A stretch of 7,836 bases of DNA, taken from positions 1 through 7,836 of the forward strand of contig JADGGM010000116.1 in assembly GCA_019689955.1 (NCBI GenBank), read 5' to 3'. Origin of the DNA: Gemmatimonadaceae bacterium (lineage in GTDB: Bacteria > Gemmatimonadota > Gemmatimonadetes > Gemmatimonadales > Gemmatimonadaceae). The position numbers were made by a program, and so were the translations under genes. Under the pieces are notes generated by a model. It was not told the DNA's origin and did not search any database. It saw only the letters and a list, made by a program, of their open reading frames with translations. Shown here one piece after another: positions 1-5,720 of this stretch (positions are counted from its first letter, which is position 1; every line of letters starts with the position of its first letter).

Positions 1-194
1 GCATCGCTCGGCGCTCCGCTCGACTTGGGCAGAGAATGCCGCAATTTCCGGAGCACTATTCCTAAACAGAGCCTAGGGCCGATCGGCCGAACGCCCGACC
101 GCGAGGCGCGAAAGCCGTACGTCCTCGTGCGGGCGGAGCACGGGCGCTGGCAGGTGGTGGACGCGCCCGGCAGCGCCGCGTCCGCGCGCCGCGG
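1..194. other. Left-edge region with no supported gene
   Basis: This stretch lies downstream of the BON gene. Reading frames are open through it on both strands, but they are low-complexity Arg/Ala/Pro-rich translations typical of GC-rich DNA, and they run antisense into the BON gene. It is slightly less GC-rich around 40-75 than the rest of the window. It contains a perfect 12-bp palindrome at 77-88 (GGCCGATCGGCC). I see no hairpin followed by a T-run that would serve as a terminator for the BON gene. A gene running off the left edge cannot be excluded. Confidence 0.5.
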
Positions 195-872
195 TCACGA
201 GCTGATCGTCGTCAGGTCGGTGACCTCGACCACGCCGGGCGCGGACCACGCGGCCCGCTCGATCTCGTTGCGCTCGGCGTACGACCGCACGGTGCCGCGC
301 AGCGTGACGCGGCCGCCGGATGCCTCGACCGTGATGCGGTTCGCCTCCAGGTCCGCGCTCCGGTGCAGCGCCGCCCGAATCTTTCGCTCGACGTCTCGTT
401 CCGCCACCTTGGGCTTGAGCTCGATGTGGTTGATCACGCCCTTCACCCCGGTCAGGTTGCGCACGGCGCGCTCGGCCGCCCACTTCTGGAAGAACCAGTC
501 CACCGTCCCCTCGAGCGTGACGTAGCCCTCGTCCACCTTCACCGTGATGCGCTCGTGGGGGACTTCGGCGTCCCATTCCAGCGCCGCCACCGCCGCGCGG
601 GCGATCTCCGTGTCCGTCCGCTCCGACGTCCCCGGCAGCGCGACTTCGAGATCGTCGGCGATCCCCCGCACGCCGGCCACGCGGCGCACGGCGCGCTCGG
701 CGGCGACCTTCTGGGCGTAGCTCTCCACGCGGCCGCTCAGCGTGACGACGCCGTTCCGGACCGCGATGGCGATGTTGTCCTCCCGCACGCGCGGCTCCCA
801 GCGCAGCTCGTCGAGGACGTCCTGCTGGAGCTGGAGATCCGTCTTCTGCGGGAGCGGTGCTTCGGTTTTCAT
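195..872 (-). CDS. Triple BON-domain protein, cytosolic
   Basis: The 225-residue protein consists almost entirely of three tandem BON domains, at about residues 12-80, 86-155 and 157-225. Each shows the family pattern: an amphipathic helix, a strand of the type 'ITV', the turn 'G-VTL-G-V' (GVVTLSGRV at 41-49, GYVTLEGTV at 116-124, GRVTLRGTV at 187-195), a helix with AERAV or an equivalent, and a closing 'GV..V.' strand. BON domains are known from OsmY and are linked to membrane or phospholipid binding and osmotic stress. This protein has no signal peptide or transmembrane segment, so it is probably cytosolic and its ligand is unknown. Two in-frame ATGs exist, at 878 and 872. GGAGGT abuts the first and lies 6 nt before the second, so 872 (MKTEAPL) is the likely start. 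It is divergent from the USP gene, which suggests shared stress control. The domain call is firm; the role is inferred. Confidence 0.9.
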   Translation of the reverse strand: MKTEAPLPQKTDLQLQQDVLDELRWEPRVREDNIAIAVRNGVVTLSGRVESYAQKVAAERAVRRVAGVRGIADDLEVALPGTSERTDTEIARAAVAALEWDAEVPHERITVKVDEGYVTLEGTVDWFFQKWAAERAVRNLTGVKGVINHIELKPKVAERDVERKIRAALHRSADLEANRITVEASGGRVTLRGTVRSYAERNEIERAAWSAPGVVEVTDLTTISS

Positions 873-878
873 GGCCAT

Positions 879-884
879 ACCTCC
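879..884 (-). promoter_or_regulatory. Ribosome binding site deciding the BON start
   Basis: On the minus strand GGAGGT is directly followed by ATGGCCATG. The first ATG (878-876) would have zero spacing, while the second (872-870) has a normal 6-nt spacing. The second ATG is therefore preferred. Confidence 0.75.
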
Positions 885-964
885 GAGATCGGGAACCCTG
901 TCGTTCGCGTCGCTGCACGATGCGGCGCGCGGCCCGCGCGCGGAGTCAGGCGAGCGCGGAGGAG

Positions 965-980
965 GTGTCCGGGAAGTGCG
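965..980 (-). promoter_or_regulatory. Putative shared upstream element, BON copy
   Basis: The minus strand reads CGCACTTCCCGGACAC. It matches the element upstream of PEP synthase (4575-4590) at 13 of 16 positions. Its upstream edge lies 108 nt from the BON start, against 103 nt for the other copy. A second similar block (CATCGTGCAG at 922-913) follows at the same internal spacing as in the other copy. The function is inferred from the paired placement only. Confidence 0.4.
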
Positions 981-1022
981 GACGCCGTCGCCGGGCGGCG
1001 CCGTGGCGCGCGCTGTCGGGGA

Positions 1023-1046
1023 TTCGCCGATGCGCGCTCCGGCGAA
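1023..1046. repeat. Inverted repeat, possible operator
   Basis: TTCGCCG (1023-1029) and CGGCGAA (1040-1046) form perfect 7-bp arms separated by 10 bp, a layout that fits a dimeric regulator site. The half-site TTCGCCGA also occurs in the other divergent region at 4656-4663. In GC-rich DNA this could be chance. Confidence 0.35.
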
Positions 1047-1138
1047 CGACTGATGCGCGCCGCGCCGCACGGTGGCACATTGCGGCACGGCGGCACGACG
1101 TCCAGGCCGCCGGGAATGCCGCGCGAACGATGATCCCC

Positions 1139-1144
1139 GGGAGG
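1139..1144 (+). promoter_or_regulatory. Ribosome binding site of the USP gene
   Basis: GGGAGG lies 5 nt before the ATG at 1150. This selects that start over the in-frame ATG at 1072, which would add 26 low-complexity residues. Confidence 0.75.
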
Positions 1145-1149
1145 CACCC

Positions 1150-2070
1150 ATGAAGCTCGACCGGATCGCGATCGGGATGGACTTCGGCGCGCCCGCCGTC
1201 ACCGCGGCGCACTGGGTGGCGCACCATTTCGCCCCGCAGGCGACGCTCGTGCTCGTGCACGCGATCACCGTCCCGGAGCCGCCGGCCATGCTCCGCGGGC
1301 GCTTCCCCCGCCGCGAGATGCTCGTCGAGACCGCCCGCGTCGGCGCCGACCGGCGGCTCCAGGAGCTCGCCGCCGAGCTCCAGCCGTCGCGCGTGGAGAT
1401 CGCGATCCGCGTGGGCCATCCGGTGGCCGAGATCGCTGACGCGGCCACGGTGTACGATGCCGACCTCGTCGTCGTGGGGAAGCACGGCGAGCGCCCGGGG
1501 CTCTGGAACCGGCTCGGCACGACGGCCGAGGGAGTGCTCCGCGCCGCGTCGGTGCCGGTACTGCTCGCCGCGATGCCGCGGGAGCGCCGGCCACAACACA
1601 TCCTCGTGCCGGTGACCGACACCCCCGCCACGCCGTGGATGCTCTCGTGGGCCGGCTTCCTCGGCGCCTGCTGGGGAGCGAACGTGACGCTGCTCCACGT
1701 GATCAGCTCGTCGGTGATCAGCGCGATGCTCGGCGGCGCGTCGGAGAGCGATCGCGACGCGCCGGCGTGGGAGAGCGCCCGTCGCACGGCGCGCGGCGAG
1801 ACGCAGCACTGGCTCAGCGGGCTCGAGATGACAGGGCTCCCGCCGAGCCGCATGGCCGCGGAGGTCACCTTCGGCGAGCCGGGGCAGGAGATCCTCGCCG
1901 CCGCGCACCGGCTGCGCACCGACCTCATCGTCCTCGGCTGCCGCCGTCACCGCGCCGTGCAGCGCGCCATCTTCGGGAGCACCACGAGCGAGGTCCTGCG
2001 CGGCGCCGAGTGCCCCGTCCTCGCCGTGCCCGAGCCCCGGGGAAATCCGGAGCGCGAGCCCGAAGGCTGA
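1150..2070 (+). CDS. Tandem universal stress protein (two UspA domains)
   Basis: The 306-residue protein has two UspA domains, at about 1-142 and 147-295, as in the double-domain (UspE-like) branch. Each begins with a hydrophobic strand and an early Asp (RIAIGMDFG; HILVPVTDT) and ends in the nucleotide-loop region. Domain 1 carries the full ATP motif G-x2-G-x9-G-T, with G110, G113, G123 and T124. Domain 2 keeps the spacing but has Arg266 in place of the second Gly (G263, R266, G276, S277). ATP-binding USPs act as cytosolic stress or energy-state modulators, and this role is inferred here. There is no signal peptide or membrane segment. The C-terminus (EPRGNPEREPEG) is a short charged tail. 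The gene is divergent from BON and convergent with PEP synthase, with only 26 bp between the stop codons. This neighbourhood suggests response to nutrient, redox or energy stress. The family call is firm; the specific trigger is unknown. Confidence 0.93.
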   Translation: MKLDRIAIGMDFGAPAVTAAHWVAHHFAPQATLVLVHAITVPEPPAMLRGRFPRREMLVETARVGADRRLQELAAELQPSRVEIAIRVGHPVAEIADAATVYDADLVVVGKHGERPGLWNRLGTTAEGVLRAASVPVLLAAMPRERRPQHILVPVTDTPATPWMLSWAGFLGACWGANVTLLHVISSSVISAMLGGASESDRDAPAWESARRTARGETQHWLSGLEMTGLPPSRMAAEVTFGEPGQEILAAAHRLRTDLIVLGCRRHRAVQRAIFGSTTSEVLRGAECPVLAVPEPRGNPEREPEG

Positions 2071-2096
2071 GCGGCGCGCGGCGCGCGGGGAACGGA
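2071..2096. other. Short convergent gap, USP / PEP synthase
   Basis: Only 26 bp separate the two convergent stop codons. The gap holds an alternating GC tract with an inverted repeat (GCGCGC-G-GCGCGC, about 2075-2088) but no T-run on either side. It is therefore not a recognisable intrinsic terminator. Transcripts may overlap antisense, or termination may be factor-dependent. Confidence 0.45.
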
Positions 2097-4487
2097 TCAG
2101 CGTCCGTCCGCGCGCGTCGCCGCCTCGAGAAGCAGCCGATGCTCGGCGCGCGCGATGTTGCGCCGCGTCTGCTCCAGGACGTCAGGGGTCACCGAGACGG
2201 AGTCGATCCCCCACCGCACGAGCTGCTCCGCGTACTGCGGGTGCACGGATGGCGCTTGCCCGCAGATCGAGCACGTGATCCCCAGCTCGTGGCACCGGCG
2301 GATGATCGCGTGGATGTGCTCCAGCACGGCCGGGTCGCGCTCGTCGTAGAGCGGGGCGAGCTGTTCGTTGTCGCGGTCCACGCCGAGCACGAGCTGCGTG
2401 AGATCGTTCGACCCGATCGAGACCCCGGTGACGCCGAGCCGCACGTACTCGGGCAGCCAGGTGACGATCGACGGGACCTCCGCCATCACCCAGAGCTCCA
2501 TCCGCCCCGTCGCCGGGAGCGGGCTCGCCGCGATGAGCCGCGTGCACTCGCGCATCTCCGAGCCGGTACGGACGAAGGGGATCATGAGGTGCACGTTGTC
2601 GAAGCGCGCGCGCACCCGCGCGAGCGCCGCCAGCTCGAGCGCGAAGAGCTCGGGCTGCCGCGTGTAGCGGTAACACCCGCGCAACCCGATCATGGGGTTG
2701 GCCTCCACGGGCTCGTGCTCGGCGCCCCCGCGCAGCCCGCGGAACTCGTTCGACCGGAAGTCCATCGCCCGATAGATCACCGGCCGCGGGTGAAACGCGC
2801 GCGCGATCTGCTCGATCCCCTCGGCCATGCGCGCGGTGAACGCGGCCTCGCGGTGCTCGGCGATCATCTGCTGCGGGTGCGTCTGGTCGAGCGCCGAGAG
2901 GAGGAGAAACTCCGCGCGCAGCAGCCCCACGCCGTCCACGTCCCGCGCTGCGACCGCCTCCGCCAGCTCGGGCTCGGCCAGGTTCACGTACAGACGCGTC
3001 GCCGTGATCGCGGCGGAGGGCGCGGCGGGCTCCGCGAGCCCCGGCGCCTGGGGACGCGGAGCGGCGGCGACGGTTCCTGCCAGCACGACACCGTGCGTCG
3101 CGTCCACCGTCACGACCATCCCGTCGTGCAGCGCCGTGGTCCCGTCACGCGTTCCGACGATGCACGGGATCCCGAGCTCTCGCGAGACGATCGCAGCGTG
3201 CGACGTCATCCCGCCCGCATCGGTCACGATCGCCGCCGCCCGCCGCATGATCGGCACCCAATCCGGCGACGTCATCGGCGCCACGAGCACGTCGCCCTGC
3301 TGCACGCGCGGTCCGTCGGCCGGAGACGCGAGCACGCGCACCGTCCCGCTCCCACGCCCGGGGCTCGCACCGAGCCCGCGCACCAGCGGCGCCGCGGCTG
3401 CGCTGCCGGGCTGCTGCGAGGCCAGGGACGGGGAAGGGGGGAGCGTCGTGATCGGCCGCGTCTGCGTGAGGAACACTTTCCCTCCCTCCACGGCGAACTC
3501 CACGTCCTGCGGGGCCGCGTAGTGCTCCTCGATGCGCACACCGAGGTCCGCGATGGCGAGCACCAGCTCCGGCGAGAGCACCGGCGCGTCGGCGCGAGGA
3601 TCGCCGTCCAACTCCACACGCCGCGTCTCCCCCGTGGACGCGTCGCGCACGAGCATGAATGACTTCCGCCCCACGCGCGTCTCGACGATCGCGCGCGTCG
3701 GCTTGTCGACGACGTAGCGGTCCGGCGTCACCTGCCCGCCGACCACGACTTCCCCGAGCCCCCACGCTGCTTCGATCACGAGTCGCTGCCGATCCCCGGT
3801 CGCGGGGTCGGCGGTGAACATCACCCCCGAGGCGTCGGAGCTCACCATCTGCTGCACGATCGCCGCGATCTCCAGCTCCGCCGCCATCCGTTGCCGCGCA
3901 CGGTAGTAGATCACGCGCGACGTGAACCCCGATGCCCAGCACCCGCGCACGGCGTCGAGCAATGCTTCCACCCCGCGCACGTTGAGGAAGCTCTGAAACA
4001 TCCCGGCGAACGAGAGCGTCGCCGCGTCCTCGACCGTCGCGGAGGATCGGACTGCCACCGGGGGCGTCGGCGTCTCCGTGCGCTCGGCCAGGCGCGTGTA
4101 CGCGTCGGCGATCGCCCGCTGCACGTCCACCGGCACCGGCGTGCGCACGACGAGCGCGCGGATCCCCGCCGAGACCTCGTCGAGACGCGGCGTGTCCTCC
4201 ACGTCCAGCCCCTCTGTGCGCCGCGCGATCTCCTCCGCGAGCCCCCCGGCCGCGGCGAAGCGACGGTATGCATCGACCGTCACCACGAACCCCGGCGGCA
4301 CGGCGAGCCCGGCCGCCGTCAGCTCACCGAGGTTCGCCCCCTTGCCGCCCACGGTGGGCACGTCGGCGCGCGTGAGCGCGTCGAGCCACTGCACGTAGCG
4401 CGGCTCCGCCGCGGTGGCGGTGCTCCCCTCGCGTGCGCGCTCCACGCCCGCCGCGGGCGTGATCGATGAGGCTGCCTGGCTCGTCAT
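2097..4487 (-). CDS. ppsA: Phosphoenolpyruvate synthase (pyruvate, water dikinase)
   Basis: The enzyme converts pyruvate, ATP and water to PEP, AMP and phosphate in the cytosol, feeding gluconeogenesis. The 796 residues match the usual PPS length (E. coli about 792) and are shorter than pyruvate phosphate dikinase. Domains in order: an ATP-grasp domain (about 40-345, with VGGKGANLGEL at 46-56, VRSSATVEDA at 146-155 and LTQTRPIT at 340-347); a Ser/Pro/Ala linker; a swivelling phosphohistidine domain (about 368-475, catalytic His430 in GGMTSHAAIV); and a PEP-binding barrel (about 497-785). The barrel shows LLRAEF (R523), IYRAMDFRSNEFRG (R573), IGLRG (R603), MAEVPS (E670), GSNDLTQ (693-699) and catalytic Cys742 in ICGQAPS. 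Thr428, two residues before the catalytic His, matches the site that PSRP kinases modify in E. coli, but no such regulator gene is in the window. Residue 748 is Val, where E. coli has Asp. The start at 4487 is set by GGAGGTGAT; an upstream extension to 4691 looks non-coding. Confidence 0.95.
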   Translation of the reverse strand: MTSQAASSITPAAGVERAREGSTATAAEPRYVQWLDALTRADVPTVGGKGANLGELTAAGLAVPPGFVVTVDAYRRFAAAGGLAEEIARRTEGLDVEDTPRLDEVSAGIRALVVRTPVPVDVQRAIADAYTRLAERTETPTPPVAVRSSATVEDAATLSFAGMFQSFLNVRGVEALLDAVRGCWASGFTSRVIYYRARQRMAAELEIAAIVQQMVSSDASGVMFTADPATGDRQRLVIEAAWGLGEVVVGGQVTPDRYVVDKPTRAIVETRVGRKSFMLVRDASTGETRRVELDGDPRADAPVLSPELVLAIADLGVRIEEHYAAPQDVEFAVEGGKVFLTQTRPITTLPPSPSLASQQPGSAAAAPLVRGLGASPGRGSGTVRVLASPADGPRVQQGDVLVAPMTSPDWVPIMRRAAAIVTDAGGMTSHAAIVSRELGIPCIVGTRDGTTALHDGMVVTVDATHGVVLAGTVAAAPRPQAPGLAEPAAPSAAITATRLYVNLAEPELAEAVAARDVDGVGLLRAEFLLLSALDQTHPQQMIAEHREAAFTARMAEGIEQIARAFHPRPVIYRAMDFRSNEFRGLRGGAEHEPVEANPMIGLRGCYRYTRQPELFALELAALARVRARFDNVHLMIPFVRTGSEMRECTRLIAASPLPATGRMELWVMAEVPSIVTWLPEYVRLGVTGVSIGSNDLTQLVLGVDRDNEQLAPLYDERDPAVLEHIHAIIRRCHELGITCSICGQAPSVHPQYAEQLVRWGIDSVSVTPDVLEQTRRNIARAEHRLLLEAATRADGR

Positions 4488-4491
4488 GATC

Positions 4492-4497
4492 ACCTCC
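4492..4497 (-). promoter_or_regulatory. Strong ribosome binding site of ppsA
   Basis: The minus strand reads GGAGGTGATCATG, an extended match to the 16S rRNA 3' end 4 nt before the ATG at 4487. It decides the start against the longer frame that opens at 4691. Confidence 0.8.
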
Positions 4498-4574
4498 GGT
4501 GAATCGCGCCTGCCATCAATGCCCGCATGATGAGCGCCTGCGCCGCGGGCGCCAGTCGCGGAAAGGAGGAAGGT

Positions 4575-4590
4575 GCGTCGGGGAAATGCG
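4575..4590 (-). promoter_or_regulatory. Putative shared upstream element, ppsA copy
   Basis: The minus strand reads CGCATTTCCCCGACGC, matching the BON copy (965-980) at 13 of 16 positions. A second block, CATCATGCGG (4532-4523), begins 58 nt downstream of the first, exactly the spacing seen at the BON gene. This may be an activator or repressor site common to both genes. Confidence 0.4.
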
Positions 4591-4650
4591 GGCATGCGCT
4601 CCGCGAGCCCGCTTCGGTGCGCTGAACGCGTGACGCCGACGTCGACTGTC

Positions 4651-4668
4651 CGGCGTTCGCCGACGCCG
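4651..4668. repeat. Inverted repeat in the ppsA / DUF3108 divergent region
   Basis: CGGCGT (4651-4656) and ACGCCG (4663-4668) are perfect 6-bp arms around TCGCCG. It could be an operator or a small hairpin in a leader. Short GC-rich repeats arise easily by chance, so support is limited. Confidence 0.3.
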
Positions 4669-4776
4669 ACACCCGCGTTTCGCTGGCGCAACTTGCAGGC
4701 TCCCCCGACGGACGACGCCGCTCGGCGCGGCTAACGTGTGCACGCAGCTCTGAAGTCGGAGCCAACCACCGTCACC

Positions 4777-4783
4777 GGGAGAG
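4777..4783 (+). promoter_or_regulatory. Ribosome binding site of the DUF3108 gene
   Basis: GGGAGAG lies 5 nt upstream of the ATG at 4789. It supports this start and places the signal peptide at the true N-terminus. Confidence 0.6.
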
Positions 4784-4788
4784 CGTAT

Positions 4789-5553
4789 ATGCGCGTACCA
4801 CGAGCCGTGTCGTTGCTCGCGGCCGCCGCGCTCGGCGGGCCCGCCGTGGCCACTGGCGCGCGGCATGAGCCGCTTCCCTTCGCCGTTGGCGAGGAGCTCG
4901 CCTACCACGTCCGCGCCAGCGGCGTGCGCGGGCGTGGGACGATGACCGTCGACGGACCCGTCGACGTCCGCGGGACCGAAACCTACCACCTGCGCTTCGT
5001 CGTGAAGGCCGGGCTGGGGCCGTTCAAGGGGAGCGATCGCACGGAGTCGTGGCTCGACCCCCGGCGCATGGCCGCCCTCCGCTTCGAGTCGGCCGAGCGC
5101 CACATCTTCTCCCGGCGCGACGAACGCGTCGAGCTCTACCCCGAAGCTCGCCGCTGGGAGACCGCCGATGGACAGACCGGCGAGAGCCCCACCGACGCCC
5201 CGCTCGACGAGCTGTCGTTCATCTACTTCCTGCGCTCGCTCCCGCTCCCCAACGACACCAGCTACACGTTCAACCGCTACTTCGACGCGGAGCGCAACCC
5301 GACCATCGTGCGCGTCCTCGCGCGCGACACGCTCACGACCAAGGCGGGGCACTTCCGCATCGTGCTCGTCGAGATGCGCGTGCGCGACTCGCGCCACTAT
5401 GCCGGGGAAGGGATTCTGCGCTTCGCGCTGTCGGACGATACGTGCCGGCTCCCCGTACGCATCGAGAGCGCGATGCCGAACGTCGGAGCCGTCGTGTTCA
5501 CCCTCGATGCGTACCGTCACCCCTCGGGGCCGTGCGCGGCGGGGCAGTCATGA
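4789..5553 (+). CDS. DUF3108 family exported protein
   Basis: The 254-residue protein has an N-terminal signal peptide: R2/R5, then a hydrophobic stretch at about 6-21, with likely cleavage near 21-24. It is expected to be exported across the inner membrane. The mature part matches the DUF3108 pattern: an opening 'F.VGEELAYHVRASG' strand (31-44), a 'G..TM.V......G.ETYHLRF' segment (50-70), a mid-protein region 'DELSFIYFLRSLPL' (140-153) followed by 'YTFNRYFD' (159-166), and 'V.VLARDTLTTKAGHFRIVLVE' type strands (about 174-195). These suggest a beta-rich, lipocalin-like or outer-membrane-associated fold; the family's function is unknown. Two cysteines, C219 and C249, could pair in the periplasm. 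The ATG at 4789 is preceded by GGGAGAG at 5 nt, preferred over the GTG at 4738. It is the first of three same-strand envelope genes. Confidence 0.75.
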   Translation: MRVPRAVSLLAAAALGGPAVATGARHEPLPFAVGEELAYHVRASGVRGRGTMTVDGPVDVRGTETYHLRFVVKAGLGPFKGSDRTESWLDPRRMAALRFESAERHIFSRRDERVELYPEARRWETADGQTGESPTDAPLDELSFIYFLRSLPLPNDTSYTFNRYFDAERNPTIVRVLARDTLTTKAGHFRIVLVEMRVRDSRHYAGEGILRFALSDDTCRLPVRIESAMPNVGAVVFTLDAYRHPSGPCAAGQS

Positions 5554-5720
5554 TCGCGCGCGCGGCCGAGGTCGGGGGATACCGGACCACGATGTCGGCC
5601 CGGTCCCGCGCGAAGTTCCGGGTTCGCCCGACTGATGCCGATCCCGGCCTTTCCGACATTGTCGCCACCGCCGCAGGACCCGATGCGGCGCGCCGTCAGA
5701 ACTTCAGCGGAGTGGGTCTT
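5554..5720 (+). other. Gap between DUF3108 and YceI genes
   Basis: These 167 bp are in frame with YceI and free of stops back to an ATG at 5550 that overlaps the preceding stop as ATGA. The translation is Arg/Ala-rich and not family-like, so I treat it as a leader or promoter region. It contains the 10-mer CGACTGATGC (5629-5638), shared with the USP upstream region, and a small inverted repeat CGACA-T-TGTCG (5654-5664). Confidence 0.45.

Larger units (their letters stand above)
873..1149. promoter_or_regulatory. Divergent promoter region, BON / USP
   Basis: These 277 bp separate two divergently transcribed genes and must hold both promoters. No convincing sigma-70 -35/-10 pair is visible on either strand. 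Elements present are: a block on the minus strand at 965-980 that resembles one upstream of the PEP synthase gene; an inverted repeat TTCGCCG/CGGCGAA at 1023-1046; the 10-mer CGACTGATGC at 1047-1056, also found upstream of YceI; and four GCAC cores at 1067-1096. The regulators are unknown. Confidence 0.6.
4488..4788. promoter_or_regulatory. Divergent promoter region, ppsA / DUF3108
   Basis: These 301 bp without a gene separate ppsA (minus) from the DUF3108 gene (plus). They contain the ppsA copy of the shared element (4575-4590), an inverted repeat at 4651-4668, and a direct repeat of GACGCCGAC at 4632-4640 and 4662-4670. No clear -35/-10 pair is visible. The DUF3108 frame is open back to a GTG at 4738, but that extension lacks a ribosome site and a signal-peptide character. 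Confidence 0.6.

Noticed and set aside
40..56. Possible third copy of the shared element (CGCAATTTCCGGAGCAC, plus strand)
   Set aside because: It needs an internal gap to align, lacks the second block at the fixed spacing, and has no supported gene downstream on that strand.
77..88. 12-bp palindrome GGCCGATCGGCC as a terminator or attachment site
   Set aside because: It has no loop and no T-run, and no mobile-element gene or duplicate site is present. It is best seen as a chance GC-rich palindrome.
1073..1083. Sigma-54 promoter suggested by TGGCAC followed by TTGC
   Set aside because: Only 1 nt separates the two elements; the required spacing between the -24 and -12 elements is about 5 nt.
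873..1928. N-terminal extension of the BON frame up to 1928
   Set aside because: The extra sequence is antisense to the USP gene, rich in Ser/Arg/Ala, and lies upstream of a clear GGAGGT-ATG start at 872.
2075..2088. Bidirectional intrinsic terminator between USP and PEP synthase
   Set aside because: The alternating GC repeat has no T-run on either strand and only a 1-nt loop in its perfect form.
1635..3662. Long plus-strand open frame (675 codons) antisense to PEP synthase
   Set aside because: Its translation is an Arg/His/Pro/Ala-rich low-complexity string with no domain pattern, while the opposite strand encodes a full PEP synthase. Long antisense frames are expected in GC-rich DNA.
5611..5626. 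Possible copy of the shared element upstream of YceI
   Set aside because: Only 9 of 16 positions match and the second block is not at the 58-nt offset, although the distance to the start codon is similar.
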